From NCBI GenBank assembly GCA_964500515.1, contig CAZCNE010000008.1:1-54452 (forward strand): a stretch of DNA of 54,452 nucleotides, read 5' to 3'. The translations under genes and the position numbers were made by a program. The notes under the pieces are model-generated. The model did not search any database, was not told the DNA's origin, and saw nothing but the letters and a program-made list of their open reading frames with translations. Shown here piece after piece: positions 10,763-20,723 of the stretch (positions are counted from its first letter, which is position 1; each line of letters begins with the position of its first letter). This stretch comes from Altimarinus sp964500515. Lineage in GTDB: Bacteria > Patescibacteriota > Gracilibacteria > BD1-5 > UBA6164.

Positions 10763-10795
10763 AATTTTAAAAAATAAATAAAATTTATTTTTTTC

Positions 10796-10822
10796 TTGCA
10801 AATTATAAAAAATATGTATAAT
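10796..10822 (+). promoter_or_regulatory. Promoter of the leader/attenuator transcript
   Basis: TTGCAA (10796-10801) and a perfect TATAAT (10817-10822) preceded by TG, with 15-16 bp spacing. Transcription would begin near 10829, about 24 bases before the leader peptide start. Confidence 0.6.
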
Positions 10823-10852
10823 GAGACTTGTAATAAAAATTGATTAAAAAAT

Positions 10853-10912
10853 ATGAGTAACAAGTGATTTATTAAATCTTTACTTCTGCTATTACTTTTA
10901 GATAATCTCTAA
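10853..10912 (+). CDS. Leucine-rich leader peptide (putative attenuator peptide)
   Basis: A 19-codon reading frame, MSNKGFIKS followed by seven consecutive leucines, then DNL and TAA. The leucine run uses TTA, CTT, CTG, CTA, TTA, CTT, TTA, and a final CTC: five of the six leucine codons, although conserved genes here use mostly TTA and CTT. It sits between a clear promoter and an intrinsic terminator, with the stop codon inside the RNA strand that competes with the terminator. This is the layout of amino-acid attenuators such as leuL. The peptide itself probably has no function. Confidence 0.6.
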
Positions 10913-10980
10913 GAGCTTTTTAGTAGTGAAAATTTAAATTCATTTTATAAAACTCTTTGAGAGAATCTAAGAGTTTTTTT
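10901..10980 (+). promoter_or_regulatory. Attenuator: competing antiterminator and terminator hairpins
   Basis: Strand 1 (10901-10915, GATAATCTCTAAGAG) covers the leader stop. Strand 2 (10953-10967, CTCTTTGAGAGAATC) can pair with strand 1 at 12 of 15 positions. Alternatively its CTCTT pairs with AAGAG of strand 3 (10969-10973), which is followed by seven T: an intrinsic terminator 15-20 bases before the next start codon. A ribosome that finishes the leader would mask strand 1 and favour termination. A ribosome stalled at leucine codons would leave strand 1 free and allow read-through. Confidence 0.6.
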
Positions 10981-10994
10981 ATTTTACAATTTTT

Positions 10995-11264
10995 ATGAAA
11001 AAAATTTATATTTTAATTTTTAAAGCTATGTCATTAGAAATAAACAATTGAGAAGAAAGATTTGAAAAAAATAATAATTGAGTTAATTTAGAATTATTAG
11101 AAGCAGTTAGAGATTGAATTCAAGAAATTATTATTCCTAGATGATTAAAAAATTGGTATTTTGGAAGCAAATGATGAAGCGTTATAGTAAAAACATGATG
11201 AACACAAAATACATTTTCATATTTAGGTGAGGTAAATGAATTTTTTAAAAATTACCAAAGCTAA
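10995..11264 (+). CDS. Small protein of unknown function behind the leucine attenuator
   Basis: An 89-aa frame not assigned to a family. It begins MKKIYILIFKAMSLEI and includes NLELLEAVRDGIQEIIIP, a Gly/Trp-containing middle (LKNWYFGSKGGSVIVKTGG) and ends NEFFKNYQS. Eight of its glycines are TGA, supporting that it is translated. There is no strong signal peptide or clear membrane span. It is the only gene directly behind the attenuator, so it may be made when charged tRNA-Leu is scarce, but nothing in the protein points to leucine metabolism. Confidence 0.6.
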
Positions 11265-11341
11265 AAATATAATTTATCACCATAATTATCTAAAACTGGA
11301 TTTATCAAATTTCAAAAATCTCTCTTTTTTTCATCTAAATA

Positions 11342-11863
11342 TTAAGGTGTTCTATAAAAAACCATTTCAGTTCTTTTATTAGTTTCTGGATTTATTTTAG
11401 TATATTCAATCACAATAATCCAATGAGACTTAGCTTTATCTCATTTCATTGTAATAACTTTGAAAGTATTTCAAAAATCAAGCTTTTCCACATTGATAAT
11501 TTTTCATACGATACCCATTTCTGTTAATATTTCTTTACTAATTTTTGCTTTATCTAATGCTTTATTTATCAAAATATTTCTTAGATATTCAGATTTAGAT
11601 TCTAAGTATTGATTTTCATTTTTATATAATATTTTATTTCTTTTTGATTTTGTAATAAATCTATTAACTATATCTTCAACTGAAAAAGTATCTAAATTAT
11701 CAAAATTTTCTACACATTGTATATAAAGTTGATCAATTATGTCAATAGTAGAGTTTTCTAAGAGAGCTGATACTGCTAAATTTATATTATTTTCTTTAGG
11801 AATTTCTTTTTTAGGAATTTCTTCAAATTCAGGATTATGACTTGGATTAGTTGTATTATTCAT
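11342..11863 (-). CDS. Hypothetical protein
   Basis: A 173-aa soluble protein with no recognised domain. The N-terminus is low in complexity and acidic/proline-rich (NPEFEEIPKKEIPKENN). The middle is helical (LAVSALLENSTIDIIDQLYI..., VEDIVNRFITKSKRN), and the C-terminal half reads as a small alpha/beta fold (GIVGKIINVEKLDFGNTFKVITMKGDKAKSHWIIVIEYTKI). Three TGA glycines in the C-terminal part carry the frame past the standard-code stop. It is convergent with the 89-aa gene and divergent from dnaB, with 255 bp of AT-rich intergenic DNA on the dnaB side. Confidence 0.7.
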
Positions 11864-12118
11864 AAATATATTTTAAAAATTAGTTTTGATATTGTAAAAG
11901 AAATACAATAAAAGTTAATTAATTTTATGAATCAAAAATATTAATCAATTATAAAACAGTTTATTAAGCCAATATAAATTTTTTTAACAATTCTTTTACA
12001 ACAAAAAATATTTAAGATTGAAAAAAATAAAAAAATCAGTAAAATGGGATTAATATGATATTTTTGTATATATTTTTTGTACAAAAAGCTATATATTTTT
12101 TGACAATTTGTAAAAACT

Positions 12119-13450
12119 ATGTTAAAAATTCCACCTCATTCAATAGAAGCTGAAAGGTCAGTTTTATGAAGTTTACTTATTGATAAAGATTGATTTATTG
12201 TCATTTGAGATTTACTGAAACCAGACGATTTTTATGATAATTCTCATGCTATTATCTTTGAGTCTATGTATGATTTGTTTAGAAACAATAAACCAATTGA
12301 TTTGATAACTGTAAAAGAAAGACTTGATGATAAGCAAGTTTTAGACAAAGTTTGAGGAATGATTTATCTTACTGATTTAGTTGAAATTGTTCCTACTTCT
12401 TCAAATATTTTTGAATATGCACAAATTGTTAAAAATAAAGCAGTTTTAAGAAAACTTATAAAATCTGGAAATGATATAATTTCTTATGGTTATGATGAAG
12501 AAGCAACAATAAACGAATTACTTGAAAAATCAGAAAAATCTATTTTCAATGTAACACAAGTTTTTATAAAAAATAAACTTGTTCATATAAATGAAATTTT
12601 GACTCAAAGATATGAAGAATTTGCGGAAGTTCATGAAAATCCAGATTCCATAAAAAATCATAGAATACAAATTTGATACAAATGATTAGATTATAAACTT
12701 GGATGATTGAAATGATGAGATATGGTTGTAATTGCAGCTCGTCCAAGTATGTGAAAAACTGCACTTGCTTTAAATATAGCTCAAAATACAGGATTAAGAT
12801 GAAGAAATATTGCTATTTTTAGTTTGGAAATGAGTAAAGAACAATTAACTGATAGAATGATTTCAGCAGCGATTTGAATAGATTCATGGAAACTTGCAAA
12901 ATGAGAATTAGAAGATGAAGAGTTTTCTCGTATATGAGAAGCAATGGAAAAGCTTAGTGAAGCAAATATATATATAGATGATTCTGTTTGATGAAGTTTG
13001 ATTGATTTAAAAAGTAAAGCAAGAAGATTAAAAATGGAATCAGGTTTAAATTTAATTATAATTGATTATTTACAATTGATGACAAGTAGTAATAATTTAA
13101 ACAGAGTACAAGAAATAAGTGAAATCACACGTTGAATAAAAAACCTTGCTCGTGATTTAGATGTCCCAATTATAGCTCTTAGTCAACTTTCAAGAAGTGT
13201 AGAATCTCGTCCGGACAAAAGACCTGTTTTATCTGATTTGAGGGAATCTTGAAGTATAGAACAAGATGCAGATATAGTTTTGATGATGTATAGGGAAGAA
13301 TATTATGATGAATTTACTGATAAAAAATGAATTACAGAAATTTATATAAGAAAAAATAGAAATTGACCAACTTGAGTTGCTGAACTTATGTTTGAAAAAA
13401 AACATCAAAGATTTGTGGAGATTGAAAAAAATATGGAATATCAAGAATAA
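12119..13450 (+). CDS. dnaB: Replicative DNA helicase DnaB
   Basis: A 443-aa protein of typical length. The N-terminal domain (PPHSIEAERSVLGSLLIDKD) binds primase and neighbouring subunits. The RecA-like C-terminal domain has Walker A ARPSMGKTALALNIA near residue 210 with its glycine as TGA, SLEMSKEQLTDRMI, Walker B LIIIDYLQLMTS, ALSQLSRSVESRPDKRP and the arginine-finger region. It unwinds DNA ahead of the fork as a hexamer. hisS follows after 21 bp, so the two are probably cotranscribed. Confidence 0.97.
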
Positions 13451-13471
13451 TTTATATTTTAAAACTTTTTT

Positions 13472-14758
13472 ATGAAAAATATTATTTCTCAAGGAAAAAA
13501 TTATTTACCAGAAGATCATAGGTATTTTACATTTTTAAAAAAAGTTTTTCGTCATGAATTTCGTAAAAATTGATTTAGAAGAATTTCAACAGTATTTTTT
13601 GAAAATTTAAGTATTTTAGAAAATATTTATGATGAAGAATTTATAGAAGAAAATATTTTTAAAGTAAAATGAGATAAAGCTCTAAAAACAAATCCAAGTA
13701 TTTGAAATATGTTGGCTTATTTAAATGAAAATCTTTGAGAAGAAATTCAACCAATTTACTTATATTATATAGATAATTATTTTTCTAAATTAAGCTGTAA
13801 TTATAAAAGAGAAGAAAATTATCTTATTTGATGAGATATAATTTGAGAATCTGATCCTATTATGGATGCTATGCTTGTTTATATAACTTATTCGACTTTA
13901 AATAAAATTTGACTAGAAAATAAATTTAGTATTTCACTAAATTGTGTTTTAAATGATAAAGAGTTTGAAAAATATATAATTGATTTAAAAGATTTTTATT
14001 ATAACAAAAAACATTTACTTAGCGAATCTTCTCTTATTTATCTAGAAAAGAATGCTTTAAAACTTTTGGATTCTACACTTGAAAATGAAATTATTCTAGC
14101 AAAAGAAGCTCCAAAAATGCTAGACTATATGAAAAAAAATACTAAAACACATTTTAATAAATTTGTTTCTTACCTTGATATGTTGAGCATTTCGTACAAG
14201 ATTGATAATAATTTATTTTCAGAATTTACTTATAATTCCAATACAATCTGGAACTTTAAAAAAAATAATTCAAATGAGGTAGTTTCTTGTTGATGAAGAT
14301 ATGATAATTTGTCAAAAATATTATGAGAAAAAAAGGAAATTTGATGAGTTTGATTCAATATAAGTGTCGAAAATATTATAGAAATGCTTAAAGAGTCAAA
14401 TGTAAAAATAAAAAACAAAGATGAACTTGATCTTTATTTTGTTCAACTTGGTGACGATGCAAAAAAGCTTGTTTTTAATTTAAGTTTAGAAGCAAGAGAA
14501 AAATGAATTAAAACAATGCTTTCTATTTGAACTCCTTCAATGAAAGAACAAATTTTAAAGGCACAAAGAGCTTGAGCTAAATTTATAGTAATTGTTTGAG
14601 TTATGGAAGCAAAAAGTGGAAATTTTCAAGTAAGAGATACTATAAACTGAACTCAGGAAGAGATACAAAAGGAAAAACTTCTTGATTATATTATTGAAAA
14701 AATTTGAGAAGAAAACCTTGATTTTTATTGCCCAGTTAAGGATTTAATCATCGAATAA
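13472..14758 (+). CDS. hisS: Histidyl-tRNA synthetase (divergent)
   Basis: A 428-aa class II synthetase, close to the usual 420-430 aa. Recognisable features: an N-terminal segment FRRISTVFFENLSILENI matching motif 1, the DPIMDAMLVYITYSTLNKIG helix found in HisRS, the signature SCGGRYDNLSKILGEKKEIGGVGFNISVENI near residue 273 with tandem TGA glycines, and a C-terminal anticodon-binding domain (GTPSMKEQILKAQRAGAKFIVIVG, GTQEEIQKEKLLDYI). Motif 2 is weakly conserved. HisZ is the alternative, but a full-length anticodon domain and the absence of a his operon favour HisRS. A strong terminator follows. Confidence 0.85.
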
Positions 14759-14788
14759 AAAAATACTAGATTTTCTAGTATTTTTTTT
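14757..14788. terminator. Terminator after hisS
   Basis: AAAATACTAGA pairs with TCTAGTATTTT around TTT and runs into eight T. It lies between the convergent hisS and the minus-strand gene ending at 14823. Confidence 0.85.
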
Positions 14789-14822
14789 GCACAAAATATT
14801 TGTAATTTATATATTTTTTATA

Positions 14823-15814
14823 TTACACAACACTTATTCAATCTGAATTATATAAATTATTTCATCTAAGAAAAAACTTTTCTCAAGACTTTAACTTTTT
14901 TATTTTAAGAGATCTAAATTTTTTTCATGTTAAAATTTCTAAAAAATTGCTTAGAATATTGTGTGCTAGGAAACTTTCTGAAATATTTTCAATTGAACAT
15001 TTTTCAAGATCAACTTTAATTAATGACTTATAAAGAGTATTTTTTTGTATTTCATCATAGAATTTTTTTATTTGCTTTTTGTCTTCAACACTTGCTTTAA
15101 TTGTATCTTCTGATTCTTTATTGTCATCTAAACTTTTTTTAAAAAAATAAACTTTTTTAATATTTTTAGTAATTATATAAATTCAATTTTCATCAAATCT
15201 GATCTCATTTTCTGGATTTAAATGAAGTTTAGTTATTAAAGTTCCATTTTGAATATTATATGCTGAACTTTTTGTTAAAGTTTCATTTAATTTAAGTAAT
15301 TCTGTGATGATATCTTGATTTAAATTTTTTGGTTTATTAATAATTATAAATCAAGTTTTTTCATTATTTTCGTCATAAATTGCTATAAATGTCTCATTTT
15401 CACTTAATATTTCATTTGAATTTTTATTTTTTTCTTTTTCTTCAGGTTCATTAAAGATATAAAACTTTTTTAATCTACTTCAAGGAGTTAATTCTTCTTT
15501 TTTTAAAATATAAATTCAATTTTCATCAAAATAAAAATTTTGATTTTCAGAAAAACTTACTTTTTTTGTATAATATCTTTTCCAGGATAAAGTTGTTTTT
15601 GAATTTTTTCAAGCTCAGAAATCAAAACTTCCTTATCAATATCTCTATTTAATAAATTTATTTCTCCTCACATATCTCAATTTCAAAAATGTAATACAAC
15701 AAAATTCCCAAGTATCATATCAACTTTATTTTTAAAATTTTGTGGTAAAGTGGAAGTATAATTTTGTGTTTCATTGCCTCAGTCAATTCAATCAATTCAG
15801 TTAATATAGTCCAT
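14823..15814 (-). CDS. Repetitive hot-dog-like protein in two frames joined at A AAA AAG
   Basis: Frame 1 (15814-15557, 85 aa, starting MDYINGIDGIDGGNETQNY) ends ...IIQKK-TAA. Frame 2 (-1) runs open to TAA at 14823 (245 codons) but has no ATG near its beginning. The overlap contains CAA AAA AAG directly before the stop (heptamer at 15566-15560), the classic dnaX-type -1 slippery sequence. Slippage there gives one 330-aa protein. The -1 part has repeated segments (FYFDENGIYILKK, IRFDENGIYIITK, GEKFFLRGNNLY) and a stretch ESFLAHNILSNFLEILTGKK resembling the hot-dog segment of the next gene upstream. A lost base in the A7 run is the simple alternative. Function unknown. Confidence 0.5.
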
Positions 15815-15826
15815 ACTTTTTTTGTT

Positions 15827-15850
15827 AAATAATAATAATATTATTATTAT
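15827..15850. terminator. AT-only palindrome between hot-dog-like genes
   Basis: The perfect palindrome AATAATAATAAT/ATTATTATTATT lies between the stop of the upstream gene (15879) and the start of the downstream gene (15814) on the minus strand. It could act as a weak terminator, although no G/C pairs stabilise it. Confidence 0.35.
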
Positions 15851-15878
15851 TGTAAGATATGTTTTTCAAAAAATCAAA

Positions 15879-16751
15879 TTAAAAGGTAGTTTTTTGCCAT
15901 CAATTTTTTGGTTTTTCAAATATATTTTTTCAGTCTTTGTATAATCAATCAGTTCTTATTTCAAGTTTGTCTCAATTTTTTACTTCTATACTTGTATTTT
16001 TAAAATTATCAAAATTATTGATATGTAAATTATAAAGTTTACAGTAAAGGACTTTTAAGAAATTTATATTATTATTATTAACTATAATTTTTCAAGAGTC
16101 TTCACTATAAGAAAAAATTAGTTCCATAGAATCTTTGGAAACTATATTTTTAGCTTTTTCAATTGTTTTTTGTTTTTTTATTACATTTTGAAAAGAATCT
16201 ACAGTTTTGTTTAATATTTTTCTTGATATTTTTTTTCATAATATATTTCAAGATTGTAGAATATTTCAATCTTGATCTTTAATTATATATATTCATTCAG
16301 ATACTCTTTTTTCATCTTTTTTTATTTCTGCTTCAACAAAAACTTTTTTTATATCTTTATCTTTAAAATTATAATTTGTATGAACTAAGCTATCAAAAGT
16401 CATAATTTTGAAATTTTCTCACAATTCATCTATAGTTTTTCATCAATTTATCAAATAAGAAATTCAAGCTGATAATACTTGGGCTGCTCATTCTGTAAGT
16501 AAATGTTTATCAATTTTTCAATTCTTGCTAATTGGATTTATATCAATTTCTCATAAAACTTTGCTTCATATATCTAAACTTTCTTCTATTTTACAAGATA
16601 AAGCAAAATTTATAGGTGTTGATTGCAACAAATATGAATTTGGATTAATATCAATAAAATTTTTTGTTTGATCAGATTCAGAGATTTTTCATATATCTAT
16701 ATTTTCTTCGTTAAACTCTAAAGAAACAGAATTATTTTCACCAAAATAAAT
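15879..16751 (-). pseudogene. Continuation of the hot-dog-like gene past an in-frame TAA
   Basis: A 290-codon open stretch follows the TAA at 16754-16752 in the same frame, with no ATG near its start (it begins IYFGENNSVSLEFNEENIDIG). It therefore reads as the second part of the gene that starts at 17117. It contains a second hot-dog-like unit: KIDKHLLTEGAAQVLSAGIS, then FKIMTFDSLVHTNYNF and EGIYIIKDQDGNILQSGN, and ends with a GDKLEIRTDGLYKDGKN repeat. About ten TGA glycines and normal codon use show it was a real gene recently. Either a single mutation broke it or the TAA is read through. Called a pseudogene part with moderate confidence. Confidence 0.5.
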
Positions 16752-17117
16752 TTAATCACTTTTTATATAAATTTTACTTCAAGGAACAACTATTGAATTA
16801 AAATTTATCTTTGTATTTGCTTGATCAAGTTTTTTTCAAGTTATAGATTCAAATAATTTTATAAGAATTACTCAAGGAACAATAGGAGCTCAGCTAAAAT
16901 GTCATTCCAATGAATTACTATTTTCTCTTACTACAATTTCTCAATTGTTATTTACATAAAAAACATCATTTAGATAGAAATCATTTTTGATTATTTCTCT
17001 TATTGGTCTAATCAATAAATCAGTATTATTGCTAACTTTTTGGCTTGTTCTTGTTAATCTTTGATTATCTTGTTTTAAAAAATTAAATATTTTTGGAGAA
17101 TTAGGTTCTTCTTTCAT
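16752..17117 (-). CDS. FabZ-like hot-dog domain protein, N-terminal part
   Basis: A 121-aa frame ending at TAA. The N-terminus is polar. Residues about 50-115 read LNDVFYVNNNGEIVVRENSN, then LEGHFSGAPIVPGVILIKLF and SITGKKLDQANTKINFNSIV, closely following the FabA/FabZ pattern (GHFPGxPxxPGVLxxEaxaQ). The FabZ catalytic His of GHF is present, while the glutamate of the central helix is replaced in IKLFES. Such proteins dehydrate 3-hydroxyacyl-ACP or use the fold for other acyl binding; other fatty-acid genes are not seen here. The ATG at 17132 is an alternative start. The same frame continues after the stop (see 15879-16751). Confidence 0.55.
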
Positions 17118-17199
17118 AAAAATATTACACATAAAAAATAAAATACTTTAAATAAATATTAAAGTATTTTAAATAAAAGTCAAGTTACTTTTGAGTAAA

Positions 17200-20100
17200 C
17201 TATTTTATTTTAAATAAAACCTTGTATCAAGCTTGAAATCTTGAAATCAAAAAATTATATTTATCATTATCTGATACTAAATTTTGCTTTTTGTAGTCTT
17301 CATAAATTGGTAGTAGATATGAAAAATTATTTTTATCCAACATTTTTGAATCAAGAATTTCCAAAATTTTATCATAACAAGCTAAAAGTTTTTGTCTTCT
17401 ATCTATCACAATTTCATTATCATAAGACTCATAGTTTACTCAAGCTGTTTTTATAAAATCATCTAAGTCTTTTTGAGTTTTTGATGATTTATTGTATATT
17501 TCAAGACCTGTTTTTAAACAATAACTATCAGTATCTACAAGTTCTACTTTATCAGAAGTAAGAGTTTTTAATAAATTTTCAAATCTCTTAGTTAGAGTAT
17601 GTTTTGGATCATTATCAATTGTTGGAGTATTTAAATCAGCTAAAATATATGAAAAACCAAGTTTTTTGAAATTATCAACAGTTATGTTTATGTCTTTATT
17701 GTAAATATAATCATCAAAATTAAAAATCAAAGAATCATCAAATAATCTATAATTATTTTCTGTTATAAAATATTTTAAAAAAGTTCATATTCTATAAATA
17801 ATAACATCACTTTTGTATTCTTTACTTGGAAAAACTATTTCATTGTATATATTTGTTCTAATTTTTCATATTTCATTTTTTAATTCATAATCTTCTATAT
17901 TATTTCAATAATAAAAATAATTAAGTAAAGAATTTAATTCTTCTATATTTTCTATATTTTTTACAATATTTTTTATATTATCTGGAAATGATTTTTCTTC
18001 TAAATAATTTATGATTTTTGTTTTAAATTTATTTAAAAATTCTTCTTTTTTTTCATTTTTTATATTTAATTCATATAAAACATTTAAATAATCAGAATGA
18101 TAAACAAAAATAGCATCTTCTTCTTTTAACTCTGATCAATAAATTTCTCACGCTTTATAATGCATATATGAATCTTCTCATAAATTTGTGAAAACATGAG
18201 GAATTGATGATCTGACAAAATAAAGAGAAATTACCAAAAAAACTATAAAAAATGTAGTTGTTTGTAATATATGAAAATCTACAATTTTTTGTTTATATTC
18301 ATTATTAACTATATAATAGATTCAAATTCAGATAAAAATAAAAAAACAAAAATACATAACAATTCCATACCAAACAATTCAAAATGCCGCTATATTCCAC
18401 AAAAATACATAAAAAACAGAAAAAGATAAATTTACTATAAATAATTTAAGTACATTGTCATTTTTCCGATTAGTTGCATATTTGAAAAAAGTAAGAATCA
18501 TTAAGTAAAATCACAATATAACAGCATATCAAGTAGGTAATTCTAATTTTGAAAAAATATTAGTTAAAACAATTGAGCTTCAAGGAACAATAAAATATAA
18601 AATTTCAAATAATAATAAAGCATAAATTCAAAGATAATACCAATTATTTTTTAGTGGAATAAATAAAAACAACAAAGGTATAAGAGCAAAGAAAATATAA
18701 GTTATATCAGTAAACTCTCATCTTTGATTTTTTTGCATACTTAGATAAAATGGTAGTTTTAGATAATTATTTATTCATTTTTCATATCAAAAATACCTTC
18801 AAAAATCTGCATTTATTGCTTGTCAATTTTCATCTAAATTAGTTCTATTTTTAAGTTTTTCTTCTATAAGTTTTAGATCTTCTTTAGAATATATTTTATC
18901 ATATTCTGGAATAAATGTATTTGCTTTTCATCAAATTATGCTTCAAACTGTAAGATTTTTTATTCAAGTTTCACTTATATTTTTTGCAAACCAAGGACTT
19001 AAAGCTATAAAAAATCAAGCTATAAAAATCAAAATTATATAAAGTGTTTTTAAAAAATATTCTTTGTTATGTCTTATAAATGAAAATAAAATTAATAAAG
19101 CTCAAATTAAAATAGAAGAAATTGAAAATATATTTATAAAATCTATATTTGATTTAGGATAAACAACATTCATCATATCCCAAAGCTGTAATTTTGTAAA
19201 AATTCAAAAATAAATTGCAAGATATCATAAAAAAGCACTAAATCATATTCTATTAAAAATAATCAATCATAAAATTGCTGAAAACAACATTAAAGAAGTC
19301 ATTTTTATAGTAAAAGCAAATCAAACCAAAACTCAAGCTATAAATATATAATATAAACTTTCTTTTTTTATGTATTCTTTTTTATATTTGTAATTTTCTA
19401 TAAATCTTTTTGAATTTTTTAAAAATCATAAATTGATATTTGTATCTAAAGATTCTTCAGTTTCTCATACAAATTTTTCTTTTTTTATCAAAATATAATA
19501 AATTATATAAACTGAGATTAAACTAAAAGAAAAAAGTCATATATCTAGTTTCATATCTTTTGCTAGCTGAAAAATAGTCATTGGCATAGCTAGAAATATA
19601 GCAACAATTATAAGAGCAATATTTAAAAATTGGTTTTTCTTTCATAAAAAACTATCAATAAATTTATACAAAACAATAGATCAAATAATTCAAGAAAAAG
19701 TGTTTAGAAAAAAAGCTTGAGTAGATGATCAAAATAAAAATCAAATTCAAGTATAGAGTTCCCAAGCTTGAAGTCATCATAAAGAAAGCATTTTTCAGGC
19801 AGATGCAAGTAGGTTTGGAGTATTCATATAAACACCTAAATCATCCCATCAAATAGGAAAAGGTCTAAATACCAAAATAAGATTTGCACTAATCAAAGCA
19901 GTAATTATCACAAAAAGAAATTCACTTGTATAAAGGTAAATATTATTTTCAAATACAGCTTTTTTTGTAAAAAAATCTTTATATAAATTAAAAATATTTT
20001 TATATCATAGAATTCAAAAAGTGATTAAGATTCAAAAAATAACATATAAATTATAAAATCAAAAAAATCCAAAAATAAAAATCAAAACTATAAATGAAAA

Positions 20101-20559
20101 AAATCAAAAACCTAAAGAAGTTAAAAATTTAAAAGTATTTTCTTCTTTATCAAATCATTTTATATAAGATAAAATTTTATTTCAAAAACCATAAGAAAGT
20201 GAAAAAATACTTATAGGTAAAAATAAAAATCAAATAATCTTGAAAAATAAAATAATTCATTGACTCCAAGTAAATCAAGATTTCATTGAAAAATATATAA
20301 TACACATTAACAATAAATGTATAAAAGCATAAATAAGCATAGAAGTATAAGAAATTTCTATTTTATTTTTTTCATTATTAAATACAAAAAGTGATAAGCT
20401 TTTGTAAATTATATACAAAATAAAAAGTGGGATTAAATAAGAAAATATAGTTCAAATAGAATACGATTCAAGATGAAAATTAAAGATATTGTAATACATA
20501 AAAATAGTGTATCAAGAAAACACAAGCAAGGTAATCATTTTTACAATGTATGAAATCAT
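17200..20559 (-). CDS. Large polytopic membrane protein, GT-C glycosyltransferase-like
   Basis: An 1119-aa protein. The first about 850 residues are a series of 15 or more hydrophobic segments; the last about 250 form a soluble domain (LNSLLNYFYYGNNIEDYELKN..., LGFSYILADLNTPTIDNDPKH...). Between early membrane segments, near residue 237, is FRPFPIGWDDLGVYMNTPNL, an Asp-Asp in a non-cytoplasmic loop as in GT-C lipid-linked sugar transferases (PMT/ArnT/oligosaccharyltransferase type). The C-terminal part has the flavour of GT-C proteins that end with a soluble domain. It would transfer sugars from polyprenyl-phosphate donors outside the membrane. The family assignment rests on topology and this motif. 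Divergent from argS, 164 bp apart. Confidence 0.6.
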
Positions 20560-20723
20560 AAAAAATAATTAAAAATTAAAAGATTGAAAATAGTAGTAAA
20601 AATACTAATTATAATTCAAAAAAGATTATATAAAAAAACTTGCAAAATTCAAATATTTATTAGTATTAATGTATCAAGTATTATTGCTAATATTGAAATA
20701 ATTTACTATTTATTATAAAATCA

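Noticed and set aside
12100..12121. TTGACA just before dnaB as its promoter
   Set aside because: A matching -10 box would fall inside the coding region, so a normal promoter with a leader is not possible from this element.
13472..14758. Assignment as HisZ (ATP phosphoribosyltransferase regulatory subunit)
   Set aside because: It has a complete C-terminal anticodon-binding domain, which HisZ lacks, and there are no histidine biosynthesis genes nearby.
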